From: Cardiobacterium sp. Marseille-Q4385
Lineage (GTDB): Bacteria; Pseudomonadota; Gammaproteobacteria; Cardiobacteriales; Cardiobacteriaceae
NCBI RefSeq assembly: GCF_916618745.1
Contig: NZ_OU745373.1
Location: forward strand, 1,252,001 to 1,316,000
Direction: 5' to 3'
DNA length: 64,000 nucleotides
Shown here one piece after another: positions 32,848-40,862 of the stretch. Under the pieces are notes generated by a model that saw only the letters and a list, made by a program, of their open reading frames with translations, ran no database searches and was not told the DNA's origin. Within the stretch, counting starts at the first letter, position 1; the number at the start of each line of letters is the position of its first letter. A program made the position numbers and the translations under genes.

Positions 32848-33234
32848 ATGAAAATCGACCACATCGCCCTTTACACCGATGATCTGGAACGCGCCCGCGC
32901 ATTCTATGAGCACTACTTCGCGGCCACGGCCAATGACCGCTATCACAACGTGAAAACCGGCCTGCAAACCTATTTCCTGCGCTTCCCCGATAGCGATACG
33001 CGTCTGGAACTGATGACCCGCCCCCAGCTCACCGATAGCAGCGAGCGCACCCTGCGCACAGGCTTTATCCATCTCGCCTTCAGTGTCGGCAGCCGGGAAG
33101 CGGTGGATCGTCTGACGGAAACCCTGGTGGCCGCCGGTTATCCCTGCCTGAGCGGGCCGCGCACCACCGGCGACGGCTATTATGAAAGCGTCGTCACCGA
33201 TCCGGACGGCAATCTGCTGGAAATCACCGTGTGA
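32848..33234 (+). CDS. VOC-family (glyoxalase-like) protein
   Basis: The 128-residue protein has two beta-alpha-beta-beta-beta units. Metal-ligand-like residues are His5 in KIDHIALYTDDLERARAFYEHYF in part, Glu in LELMTRP, His in FIHLAFSV, and Glu in the final LLEITV. The pattern fits a lactoylglutathione lyase-like or dioxygenase-like enzyme; the substrate is unknown. TAGGAG precedes the start. Confidence 0.88.
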   Translation: MKIDHIALYTDDLERARAFYEHYFAATANDRYHNVKTGLQTYFLRFPDSDTRLELMTRPQLTDSSERTLRTGFIHLAFSVGSREAVDRLTETLVAAGYPCLSGPRTTGDGYYESVVTDPDGNLLEITV

Positions 33235-33264
33235 AAAACCGCGCAACCCTGTGGAATCTTCCGT

Positions 33265-33302
33265 TATGATATTCAGCAAACCACGCGCAACTCACACGTG
33301 TG
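33265..33302 (+). promoter_or_regulatory. Upstream region of the ascorbate-type PTS genes: -10 and palindrome
   Basis: TATGAT at 33265-33270 could be a -10. CACACGTGTG at 33293-33302 is a perfect 10 bp palindrome placed just after the expected transcript start and could be an operator. No regulator gene is adjacent. Confidence 0.4.
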
Positions 33303-33338
33303 GCGTTTTTTCATTCACATAAATTAGGAGACACCACT

Positions 33339-33611
33339 ATGAAAATACTTGCCGTATGCGCCCACGGTCTTGGCAGCAGCTTCCTGATGGAGATGAACAT
33401 CAAGAAGGCGCTTGTCAAACTCGGTATCGAAGCGGAAGTCGGCCATTCCGACCTCTCCATCACCGCCAGCGGCGACGCCGATCTCTTTGTGATGGGTGCG
33501 GACATCGTCGACAGTTCCAGCATCGAGCGCAGCAAAATCATCGTCATCAACAACCTGGTCAGCGCCGACGAGTTCGAACACAAGCTGGCCGTGTATTTCC
33601 ACCGTGATTAG
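33339..33611 (+). CDS. ulaB: PTS system EIIB component, ascorbate (SgaB/UlaB) type
   Basis: The 90-residue protein has the phospho-cysteine loop at the N-terminus (Cys7 in AVCAHGLGSSFLM), as in UlaB. It passes phosphate from an EIIA to the sugar on the EIIC. I start at the ATG at 33339 with TAGGAG upstream. It lies 9 bp before the EIIC gene. No EIIA gene of the matching type is in the window. The gene symbol is by similarity; ascorbate is a likely but unproven substrate. Confidence 0.85.
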   Translation: MKILAVCAHGLGSSFLMEMNIKKALVKLGIEAEVGHSDLSITASGDADLFVMGADIVDSSSIERSKIIVINNLVSADEFEHKLAVYFHRD

Positions 33612-33620
33612 GGGGGTGTC

Positions 33621-35000
33621 ATGAAAGCCATCCTCGACTTTATCGTCGATATCCTCAAAGTGCCGTCAGTGCTGGTCGGCGTCATTGCCCTCATCGGCCT
33701 GATTGCGCAGAAAAAACCTGCGGCAGACGTTATCAAGGGCACGATCAAGACCATCCTCGGCTTTATCGTCTTGAGCGGCGGTGCGGCGGTGCTGCTCGGC
33801 TCGCTCAACCCGCTGGGTGAAATCTTCCAGGAAGCCTTCCATGTGCAAGGTGTGGTGCCGAATAACGAAGCCATCGTCTCCGCTGCGCTGGGACAATACG
33901 GCACGGCGACCGCGCTCATCATGGCCTTCGGCATGGTGGCAAACATCGCCATCGCCCGCTTCACCCGCCTGAAATTCATCTTCCTCACCGGCCACCATAC
34001 CTTCTATATGGCGTGCATGATCGCCGTCATCCTCGTCGTTGCCGGATTCAGCGGCACACTGCTGGTGCTGGTTGGTTCGCTCACCCTCGGCCTCATCATG
34101 GCGTTCTTCCCCTACATCGCCCAGCCGTTCATGCGCGACATCACCGGCAGCGACGAAGTCGGCTTCGGCCACTTCGGCACCGTCGGCTACGTCCTCGCCG
34201 GCTCGGTTGGCCGTGCCCTGCGCCCGATGAAATCGCGCTCCACCGAAGAAATGAACCTGCCGAAGAACCTCAGCTTCCTGCGCGACAGCTCGGTCTCCAT
34301 CGCCCTCACCATGATGGTCATCTACCTCGTGCTGGTCATCGCTGCCGGGCAGGATTTCGTGCAGCAGGAAAAATTTGCGAACGGACAGAACTTCCTCGTC
34401 TGGGCGGTCATCCAGGCGATCACCTTTGCCGCCGGCGTCTTCATCATCCTGCAAGGCGTGCGCCTCATCCTCGCGGAAATCGTGCCTGCCTTCACCGGCT
34501 TCTCGCAAAAACTGGTGCCGAACGCCCGCCCCGCGCTGGATTGCCCCATCGTCTTCCCCTACGCGCCGAATGCGGTGCTTATCGGCTTCCTGTCGAGCTT
34601 TGCCGGCGGCCTCATCGGCCTCTTCATCCTCGGCAAACTGAACTGGGTGCTGATCCTGCCCGGCGTAGTGCCGCACTTCTTCTGCGGCGCGACCGCAGGC
34701 GTCTTTGGCAACGCTGCCGGCGGCCGCCTCGGCGCCATCATCGGTGCCTTCCTGCACGGCGTGCTGATCACCTTCCTCCCGGTGTGGCTGCTGCCTGTAC
34801 TCGGCGAACTCGGCTTTGCCAGCACCACCTTCTCCGACACCGATTTCGGCGTGGTCGGCATTGCCCTCGGTAAAATCAGCCAGACGGGGCAATTCACCAT
34901 CACCGCGCTGGTTATCGGCATCGTCGCAGCGCTTGTCGCCTACAACTACCTTGTCCCGGCAAAACCCGCTGCCAAAGCGGACGATAAACCGGCGGCATAA
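33621..35000 (+). CDS. ulaA: PTS system EIIC component, ascorbate (SgaT/UlaA) type
   Basis: The 459-residue membrane protein has about eleven hydrophobic stretches and closely follows UlaA (465 aa): DFIVDILKVPSVLVGVIALIG at the start, then GGAAVLLGSLNPLGEIFQEAFHVQGVVPNNE in parts, FLTGHHTFYMACM, and PNAVLIGFLSSFAGG. It transports and phosphorylates L-ascorbate in Escherichia. The genes for ascorbate catabolism (ulaD-G) are not adjacent. A terminator follows. Confidence 0.9.
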   Translation: MKAILDFIVDILKVPSVLVGVIALIGLIAQKKPAADVIKGTIKTILGFIVLSGGAAVLLGSLNPLGEIFQEAFHVQGVVPNNEAIVSAALGQYGTATALIMAFGMVANIAIARFTRLKFIFLTGHHTFYMACMIAVILVVAGFSGTLLVLVGSLTLGLIMAFFPYIAQPFMRDITGSDEVGFGHFGTVGYVLAGSVGRALRPMKSRSTEEMNLPKNLSFLRDSSVSIALTMMVIYLVLVIAAGQDFVQQEKFANGQNFLVWAVIQAITFAAGVFIILQGVRLILAEIVPAFTGFSQKLVPNARPALDCPIVFPYAPNAVLIGFLSSFAGGLIGLFILGKLNWVLILPGVVPHFFCGATAGVFGNAAGGRLGAIIGAFLHGVLITFLPVWLLPVLGELGFASTTFSDTDFGVVGIALGKISQTGQFTITALVIGIVAALVAYNYLVPAKPAAKADDKPAA

Positions 35001-35052
35001 AACAGCCCTCTCCCCGCTTGCAGGGGAACTCGTAGCGTTCGCACTTTAGCGA

Positions 35053-35078
35053 CAGCCCCGCTCCGGCGGGGCTTTTTA
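35053..35078 (+). terminator. Terminator after the ascorbate-type PTS genes
   Basis: AGCCCCGC / GCGGGGCT with loop TCCG and five T. A second imperfect stem (GCGGCAT / ATGCCGC, 35081-35104) follows. Confidence 0.88.
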
Positions 35079-35131
35079 TCGCGGCATCTCTGCTAATATG
35101 CCGCCTCTTTCACATCACACAGGAACCTATC

Positions 35132-35458
35132 ATGGACACCATTGCCCGCATCAAAGAACAAATCGCCACCAACCCCGTCCTTATCTACATGAAAGGCACG
35201 CCCGACCAGCCGATGTGCGGCTTTTCCGCCAAAGCCGTCACCTGCCTGAAAGAAGTTGGTGAGCCCTTTGCTTACGTCAACATCCTGCAAGACCCGGAAA
35301 TCCGTGCCGAGCTGCCGAAATACGCCGACTGGCCGACCTTCCCGCAACTGTGGGTGAAGGGCGAGCTCATTGGCGGCTGCGACATCGTCGTCGAAATGCA
35401 CCAGGCGGGCGAGCTGGCCGAACTCTTGAAAGACATCGAGTGGCCGGAAGAAGCATGA
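35132..35458 (+). CDS. grxD: Monothiol glutaredoxin, Grx4 type
   Basis: Grx4 binds a bridging [2Fe-2S] cluster with glutathione and takes part in iron-sulfur trafficking. The 108-residue product has the CGFS active site at residues 29-32 (PMCGFSAKAV), WPTFPQLWVKGELIGGCDI and a normal family length. It overlaps the next gene by 4 bp (ATGA). Confidence 0.96.
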   Translation: MDTIARIKEQIATNPVLIYMKGTPDQPMCGFSAKAVTCLKEVGEPFAYVNILQDPEIRAELPKYADWPTFPQLWVKGELIGGCDIVVEMHQAGELAELLKDIEWPEEA

Positions 35459-35922
35459 AATACGACGACGCCTCCTGGCATTACGAAGGCGAATACCCTG
35501 CCGACCTGCCGCCGGAAGCGGGGGCGACACACATCGGCATGTTCCTCGCCTGGATGCTGCTGCACGGTTTCGCATCCGGTGATGTGCAGGAAGATGCCGC
35601 TGCCGAACTTGCCGCCCTGCAACGGCGTGAAATCAGCGGTGCAGAATTTCTGCGCCGCGTCTGCGATGAAGCGCTGACCGATGGCGAATTCAGCGAGGAA
35701 GGTAACGCCTTCGCTACCGCCTACTACCAGAGCGAAGACGGCGAAGGCTACGGCCTTTACATTGACGACTACATCGCCACCTTCGCCCTCAGCGATGACA
35801 CCGATGACGACAACTGCCTGTACCGTCTTGACGACAGTTGGGACAACTACGACAAACTCGCCGCCGTCATTGACCGCCGCTACGACGAATGGCGGGCACA
35901 AGGCCGCCCGGCATCCTTGTGA
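35455..35922 (+). CDS. Hypothetical acidic protein with KYDDxSWHxxGxxP motif
   Basis: The 155-residue protein begins MKYDDASWHYEGEYPADLP, then THIGMFLAWMLLHGFASG. I recognise this N-terminal block from many uncharacterised stand-alone bacterial proteins (a DUF; I am not certain of the number). It is strongly acidic, with many Asp and Glu in the C-terminal half (DDTDDDNCLYRLDDSWDNYD). The overlap with grxD means co-translation, but a joint function is not shown. Immunity-like roles have been suggested for similar proteins; that is inference. Confidence 0.7.
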   Translation: MKYDDASWHYEGEYPADLPPEAGATHIGMFLAWMLLHGFASGDVQEDAAAELAALQRREISGAEFLRRVCDEALTDGEFSEEGNAFATAYYQSEDGEGYGLYIDDYIATFALSDDTDDDNCLYRLDDSWDNYDKLAAVIDRRYDEWRAQGRPASL

Positions 35923-36127
35923 ATATAGGGGGATTGAGCCAGCCCCCACCGTTCTTTTTCTTCAATATCTACGAGGGGCTGCTTTCATCCCGCCCGATAC
36001 GCCCCAAGTCTGACATTCGCACAAAACCCCCTCACGGGCTTCCTTGTTTGGCAGTGGGGGCGGCAGAAAGAACCATGCAGGAGTCTCGCCTGCGACGTCT
36101 CCTTCCCTATCATCAATCTGCCCCTCG

Positions 36128-36157
36128 CCCGCCAAGCGGGATAAATCCCGGTTTCCC
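36128..36157. repeat. Dispersed CCAAGCGG repeat at the priA 3' end
   Basis: CCCGCCAAGCGGGATAAATC then CCGG lies 2 bp beyond the priA stop codon. The 36 kb gap (35923-36127) otherwise holds only an imperfect inverted repeat near 36080-36102 (GGAGTCTCG...GACGTCTCC). Confidence 0.65.
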
Positions 36158-36159
36158 GC

Positions 36160-38325
36160 CTATTCCAGCCACAGCGGGTCAACATCCACCGCGCACCGTA
36201 CCCGAAACGCCTTCGCCTGCGCCTGCAACCACGCCACCAGTTGCGGCAGTTCGCGTTGCAGGCTGCTTTTATCCGCCGCCTGCACCAGCAGTTGCGCGCG
36301 TTGTTGACCGTCCTTGCGCGGCATGACGGCAGGCGCGGGACCGAACCATTGCCAGTCCCGCCCAATCCCCGCCGCTTGTGCACCGTCGCGGGTGAAGGCG
36401 AGTGCCTGCATGACGCGGGCGGCGTCACGGTGGCGGGCGAGCAGCGATACTTGCGCGCTGTGTGGCGGCAGGCCGGCGGTGTGGCGTTCGCTGTCGAGGC
36501 GGCGCGCGGTCGTTTCATATAGCGCGGTGAGGACGCCGAATACGGGATGCTGCGGCTGCCGCGTCTGCACCCACACCTGCCCCGCCGTTTCCCGCCCCGC
36601 CCGGCCGCCGACTTGCACGAGTAATTGCGCGAGGCGTTCTTCGCCGCGATAGTCCACGCTGAACAGCGCCTGGTCGGCATCGACGATGGCAACGAGGTGC
36701 AGGTTGGGGAAGTGGTGGCCTTTGGACAGCCACTGTGTGCCGAGGATGATGTCCACCGCGCCCGCGTGTACTTGTGCCACGGCGGCCTCGAACTGGCGGC
36801 TGGTGGTGAAGGCGTCGCTGTCGATGCGCAGCACACGCGCCTGCGGGAATTGCCGCGCCACAGTCTGTTCAAGGCGCTGGGTGCCGAGGCCGATCATCTG
36901 CAAGCCGTCGCTGCTGTCGCAGGCGGGGCAACGCAGCGGCACGGGCTGGGCACGGCCACAGTGGTGGCATTGCAGCTGGCGGCTGGCGGTGTGCACGGTC
37001 ATCATCGCGTCGCAGGCGGGGCATTCGCTGCACCAGCCGCAGGCGTCGCAGCGCAGGAGCGGCGCGTAGCCCCGGCGGTTCAAGAACAGCATCACCTGTC
37101 CGCCCGCTGCCAGCGCCTGGCGCATGGCGCGCATCAGTTCGTGCGCGAGGCCGCCGCTGGCTTCGGCGCTGCGCATATCGAGGATGCGCACGGCAGGCAG
37201 CGCCACGGTTGCCGCCCGTGCGGGCAGGCGCAGATGCTGCCAGGCGCCCGCCCAGGCGTGTTGCAGGGTTTCCAGCGACGGCGTCGCCGAGCCGAGCAGG
37301 AGTGGCACGCCCGCCTGCCGCGCCCGCACTACCGCCAAATCGCGGGCGTGGTAACGGAAGCCGTCCTGCTGTTTGTAAGCGCCGTCGTGTTCTTCATCGA
37401 CGATGATGCCGCGCAGGTCGGCAAAGGGCGCGAACACCGCCGAACGTGTGCCGACCAGCACCTGCGCCTCGCCTGCGCGTACCGCCAGCCAGTTGTCGAG
37501 GCGTGCGCCATCGGCCAGCGCGGAATGGGATACGGCGACCTGTCCGGCAAGCCGCGCTGCGAGCCGCGCCGCGAGCGCTTGCACCAGGCCGATTTCCGGC
37601 ACGAGCAGCAGTACCTGCCCGCCGTCCGTGCTCAGGCGCTCAATCCAGCGCAGATAGACTTCGGTTTTGCCCGAACCGGTGACGCCGTCGAGCAGGGTTA
37701 CGGAATGCCCCGCCTGCGGCAGGGCGGCGAGCGCCGCCGCTTGCGCCTCGTTTAAGGTTGGGGCAGCGACGGCTTCCGCCGCCACGCCGCGCCAGCTCGC
37801 GTGACAGGTGAGCCAGCCGCGCCGCTGCAAGTCCATCAACCAGGCGGGCGAAGCAGCGCAGGCCTCGCGCAATGCCGCTTCATCCACCTCGCCATGCTCT
37901 GCGAGAAATGCCAACGCCGCCGCCTGTTTCGCGCCGAGGCGTCCCGCTTGCGCCGCCACGCCTGCCTCCGTCAGCCGCCAACGGCGCGGCAGTTGCCGCA
38001 GGACAGGCCGCCCTTCGCGCAGCGGCACGGGCAGCGCCGCCTGCACCACCTCGCCGATAGGGTGCTGGTAATAGCGGGCGGCGAAGCGCAACAGGGCGAG
38101 TTGCGCGGCATCAAGCAGCGGCGCGCTGTCCAGCACCGCCTCGACCGCTTTCAGCCCGTCGGTGTCGTCCATCGCCGCCACCGCCAGCACCACACCGATG
38201 ACGCGGTCCCGCCCGAAAGGCACCCGCACCCGCGCCCCGACCGTCACCGGGCTGTCGCAGAGATAATCAAAACATCCGGCCAGCGGGCGTGGCACGGCAA
38301 CGCTGACCTTACGCATGGCGGTCAT
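36160..38325 (-). CDS. priA: Primosomal protein N' (replication restart helicase PriA)
   Basis: PriA recognises stalled forks and reloads DnaB. The 721-residue product has an N-terminal DNA-binding domain (VAVPRPLAGCFDYLCD...GARVRVPFGRDRVIGVV). The helicase core has Walker A DGVTGSGKTEVYLRWI and motif II IIVDEEHDGAYKQQDGF in part. A zinc-binding cluster has eight cysteines (CDACGWCSECPACD and CHHCGRAQPVPLRCPACD). Length is normal (732 in Escherichia). I start at the ATG at 38325 with AGGGA upstream; an ATG three codons on (38316) is the alternative. Confidence 0.97.
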   Translation of the reverse strand: MTAMRKVSVAVPRPLAGCFDYLCDSPVTVGARVRVPFGRDRVIGVVLAVAAMDDTDGLKAVEAVLDSAPLLDAAQLALLRFAARYYQHPIGEVVQAALPVPLREGRPVLRQLPRRWRLTEAGVAAQAGRLGAKQAAALAFLAEHGEVDEAALREACAASPAWLMDLQRRGWLTCHASWRGVAAEAVAAPTLNEAQAAALAALPQAGHSVTLLDGVTGSGKTEVYLRWIERLSTDGGQVLLLVPEIGLVQALAARLAARLAGQVAVSHSALADGARLDNWLAVRAGEAQVLVGTRSAVFAPFADLRGIIVDEEHDGAYKQQDGFRYHARDLAVVRARQAGVPLLLGSATPSLETLQHAWAGAWQHLRLPARAATVALPAVRILDMRSAEASGGLAHELMRAMRQALAAGGQVMLFLNRRGYAPLLRCDACGWCSECPACDAMMTVHTASRQLQCHHCGRAQPVPLRCPACDSSDGLQMIGLGTQRLEQTVARQFPQARVLRIDSDAFTTSRQFEAAVAQVHAGAVDIILGTQWLSKGHHFPNLHLVAIVDADQALFSVDYRGEERLAQLLVQVGGRAGRETAGQVWVQTRQPQHPVFGVLTALYETTARRLDSERHTAGLPPHSAQVSLLARHRDAARVMQALAFTRDGAQAAGIGRDWQWFGPAPAVMPRKDGQQRAQLLVQAADKSSLQRELPQLVAWLQAQAKAFRVRCAVDVDPLWLE

Positions 38326-38560
38326 GGGAGATCCCTGAAAAGCGCGTGGTTGACCTGCTTGGCGGGGTTTGCCCTGTGCACAAATACGCCCTCCTCCATT
38401 GGGGGTGGAGAGAGGTTGGATAAAACACACCAGCGGCAAAATCCGGCCTCCGCCTCACGCGCCGGCAAAAAGCAAAACCCCGCCCCGCAAAGATAGCGCT
38501 TACCCCGTGCAAACCCGATAACATATAACCCTACCCCGAACCACAAAAAAACACACATCC

Positions 38561-39277
38561 ATGACCGACCAACCCCTCATCGAACTGCGAGACGTCGCCT
38601 ACCACGCGGGTGGGCGCAGCATTCTACATGACATCACCCTCACCATCCGCCGCAACCAGATCCTCACCATCGTCGGCCCGAACGGCGCCGGCAAAAGCAC
38701 CCTGCTCGCCCTCATTCTCGGCCACCTCGCGCCGACGGCAGGCAGCATCTACCGCAGAAAACCGCTCAAAACCGGCTTCGTGCCGCAAAAATTCCATCCG
38801 CCGCCTGATTTGCCCGTGACCGCGCGCCGCTTCCTGCGCGACATCCCGCAGGCGGCGCAAAGCGAACTGCTCGCCCGCCTCAACATCGCCCGCCTGCTCG
38901 ACACCCCGCTGCAAACCCTCTCCGGCGGCGAAACCCAGCGCCTGCTCCTTGCCCGCGCCATGCTGCGCCACCCCGACCTCATCGTGCTGGACGAACCGGC
39001 GGCGGGCATCGACCCCGTTGCCCTCGGCGACTACTACCAGACCATCCGTGACTGGCAGCGCACGCACCGCACCGCCATCCTCATGGTCAGCCACGACCTG
39101 CACCTCGTCATGGCGGCGAGCGACCACATCCTCTGCCTGAACCGCCACATCTGCTGCCACGGCAGCCCGGAAAGCATCATCGGCAACCCCGAATTCCTGT
39201 ACCTCTTGGGCGACGACGCCCGCCACCCCGAAGCCATTGGCGTTTACACCCACCACCACGACCACAGCCACCTATGA
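38561..39277 (+). CDS. znuC: Zinc ABC transporter ATP-binding protein ZnuC
   Basis: The 238-residue ATPase has Walker A GPNGAGKSTLL, a short Q-loop FVPQKFHPP, signature LSGGETQRLLLAR and Walker B LIVLDEPAAGIDP. The C-terminus is His-rich (HHHDHSHL), as in ZnuC. It energises zinc uptake with ZnuB. The usual partner znuA and regulator zur are not in the window. Its end overlaps a SUKH-like gene by 4 bp. Upstream, GATAACATATAAC (38517-38529) is AT-rich and could be a weak Zur site or a -10. Confidence 0.92.
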   Translation: MTDQPLIELRDVAYHAGGRSILHDITLTIRRNQILTIVGPNGAGKSTLLALILGHLAPTAGSIYRRKPLKTGFVPQKFHPPPDLPVTARRFLRDIPQAAQSELLARLNIARLLDTPLQTLSGGETQRLLLARAMLRHPDLIVLDEPAAGIDPVALGDYYQTIRDWQRTHRTAILMVSHDLHLVMAASDHILCLNRHICCHGSPESIIGNPEFLYLLGDDARHPEAIGVYTHHHDHSHL

Positions 39278-39969
39278 ATTACCCTGCCTATATCGCCCAT
39301 ATGGAAGCCCTCACCGGCCGCCGTCTGCCCGCGCTTTACCATCGCCTTGCCGCTGACGGCATGCTCGATTGGGGGACAGGCGCGCCGGACTGGTACAAAA
39401 CCACCTACCCACGCCTGCTCACCCACCCGCCGCTGCTCCTCATCGGCAACGACTTCGAAATCCCCGCCGCCGACAAACTGCCGCCGGAAATCGACGACGA
39501 CCTCTGCTTTACCCTCAAACCCACCTACCGCCACCGCTTCATCGCCTTCGGCCAAAGCGGCGCGGGCGACGCCTACGTCTTCGCCTACCTCGATGATGCC
39601 GCCGCAGAACCCTGCATCGCCTGTATCTACCACGACGACAGCAGCCGGCTGCTCGCCGCCGACCTGCACGACTTCATCTACATCATGCTGCTGCAAGCCA
39701 ATCGCACCTGGGGCAGCGAAGACGATGACGACGCCACCTACCGCGCCAAACTTTACGCCCAGCTAGAAAGCCACCGTCCCTACCTCAAACCCGCCCACTA
39801 CGACAACCTGCACGCCATCTACGCGCGCGACTTCATCCCCATCCACTACGGACGCGGCGGCGCATACACTGGCTACCGCCAGACCACGGACGACGAAGAA
39901 GCACAGCTCATCGCTACCCACGCTCCCTTTGCCCGGCGCGGCGAAACCTTTGACCCTTTTGAGGCCTGA
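39274..39969 (+). CDS. SMI1/KNR4 (SUKH)-like protein inserted in the znu operon
   Basis: The 231-residue protein has the SUKH-like run FIAFGQSGAGDAYVFAYLDD and CIACIYHDDSSRLLAADLHDFIYIMLLQ (residues about 89-145). That corresponds to the family pattern of a strand with GxGD, a His/Asp turn and a helix. The N-terminus MNYPAYIAHMEALTGRRLPALYHRLAADGML also fits. Many family members are immunity proteins against nuclease or other toxins; some are regulatory. The gene overlaps znuC by 4 bp and ends 6 bp before znuB, so it is translated with the zinc transporter. No toxin gene is adjacent. Confidence 0.72.
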   Translation: MNYPAYIAHMEALTGRRLPALYHRLAADGMLDWGTGAPDWYKTTYPRLLTHPPLLLIGNDFEIPAADKLPPEIDDDLCFTLKPTYRHRFIAFGQSGAGDAYVFAYLDDAAAEPCIACIYHDDSSRLLAADLHDFIYIMLLQANRTWGSEDDDDATYRAKLYAQLESHRPYLKPAHYDNLHAIYARDFIPIHYGRGGAYTGYRQTTDDEEAQLIATHAPFARRGETFDPFEA

Positions 39970-39975
39970 CCCGTC

Positions 39976-40797
39976 ATGATCCTAAACCTCATCCTCATCC
40001 CTTGGCTCTGCGCCCTCATCACCGGCATCATCGCTGCTCCCATCGGCGCGCTTATCGCCTGGCGCCGCCTCGTTTACTTCGGCGAAGCCCTGTCGCACGC
40101 CTCCCTGCTCGGCATCGCGCTGGCCCTGAAAAGCGGCCTGCCGCCGGTCGCTGGCATCTGGAGCATCACCCTGCTGCTCGTCGCCCTGCTCTACCTCATC
40201 GAAAAAGACGGGCGGGAAAACCCCAGCAACATCCTCGGCAGCCTGTCGCACATCGCCCTTGCCCTCGGCATGGTCTTGCTTTCGACCATGGAAAACATCC
40301 GCACCGACCTCATCAACTACCTCTTCGGCGACATCCTCGCCACCGGCGCGGGCGATCTTGCCAACATCACCATCGTCGCCCTCATCGGCGGTGCCCTGCT
40401 CTACCGCCTGTGGCAACCGCTCATCCTCATGACCATCAGCCCGGCCATCGCCCGCACCGAACACCCGCGCGCGCGCCACTACGACCTCGCCTTCCTGCTG
40501 CTCATCGGCCTCTTCATCGGCACCACCGTGCAGTACTTCGGCCTGCTGCTCGTCATCGCCCTGCTCATCATCCCGGCCAACACCGCCAACCGCCTCGCCA
40601 AAACCCCGGAACAAAGCGCCGCCCTCGCCGCTGCCCTTGCCGCCCTCTCGACCACCCTCGGCACAATACTGGCCTGGACCGCCGACCTGCCGCTCAGTCC
40701 GGCCATCATCAGCATCGCCGGCGGCCTGTACTTCGCGGTGCTCATCGCCACGCACCAGTGGCGCCGCCCGCAAAGCCCACCCCCTGAAAAAACCTGA
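39976..40797 (+). CDS. znuB: Zinc ABC transporter permease ZnuB
   Basis: The 273-residue membrane protein has the ABC-3 pattern: ILIPWLCALITGIIAAPIGALIAWRRLVYFGEALSHASLLG at the start (in pieces), a mid-protein LFGDILATG, and TVQYFGLLLVIALLIIPANTA near the end. YFGEALSHASLLGIAL is the conserved coupling segment. It is encoded with ZnuC, separated by the SUKH-like gene. Confidence 0.93.
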   Translation: MILNLILIPWLCALITGIIAAPIGALIAWRRLVYFGEALSHASLLGIALALKSGLPPVAGIWSITLLLVALLYLIEKDGRENPSNILGSLSHIALALGMVLLSTMENIRTDLINYLFGDILATGAGDLANITIVALIGGALLYRLWQPLILMTISPAIARTEHPRARHYDLAFLLLIGLFIGTTVQYFGLLLVIALLIIPANTANRLAKTPEQSAALAAALAALSTTLGTILAWTADLPLSPAIISIAGGLYFAVLIATHQWRRPQSPPPEKT

Positions 40798-40862
40798 AAA
40801 AATAGACAGAAAACGGTAAGACAGACCCGTATAATCCCGGAAAGCCACACCGGAGCCACAAA

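Noticed and set aside
38517..38529. Zur operator before znuC
   Set aside because: GATAACATATAAC has one half-site-like stretch but is not an inverted repeat of the Zur type; kept only as a remark under znuC.
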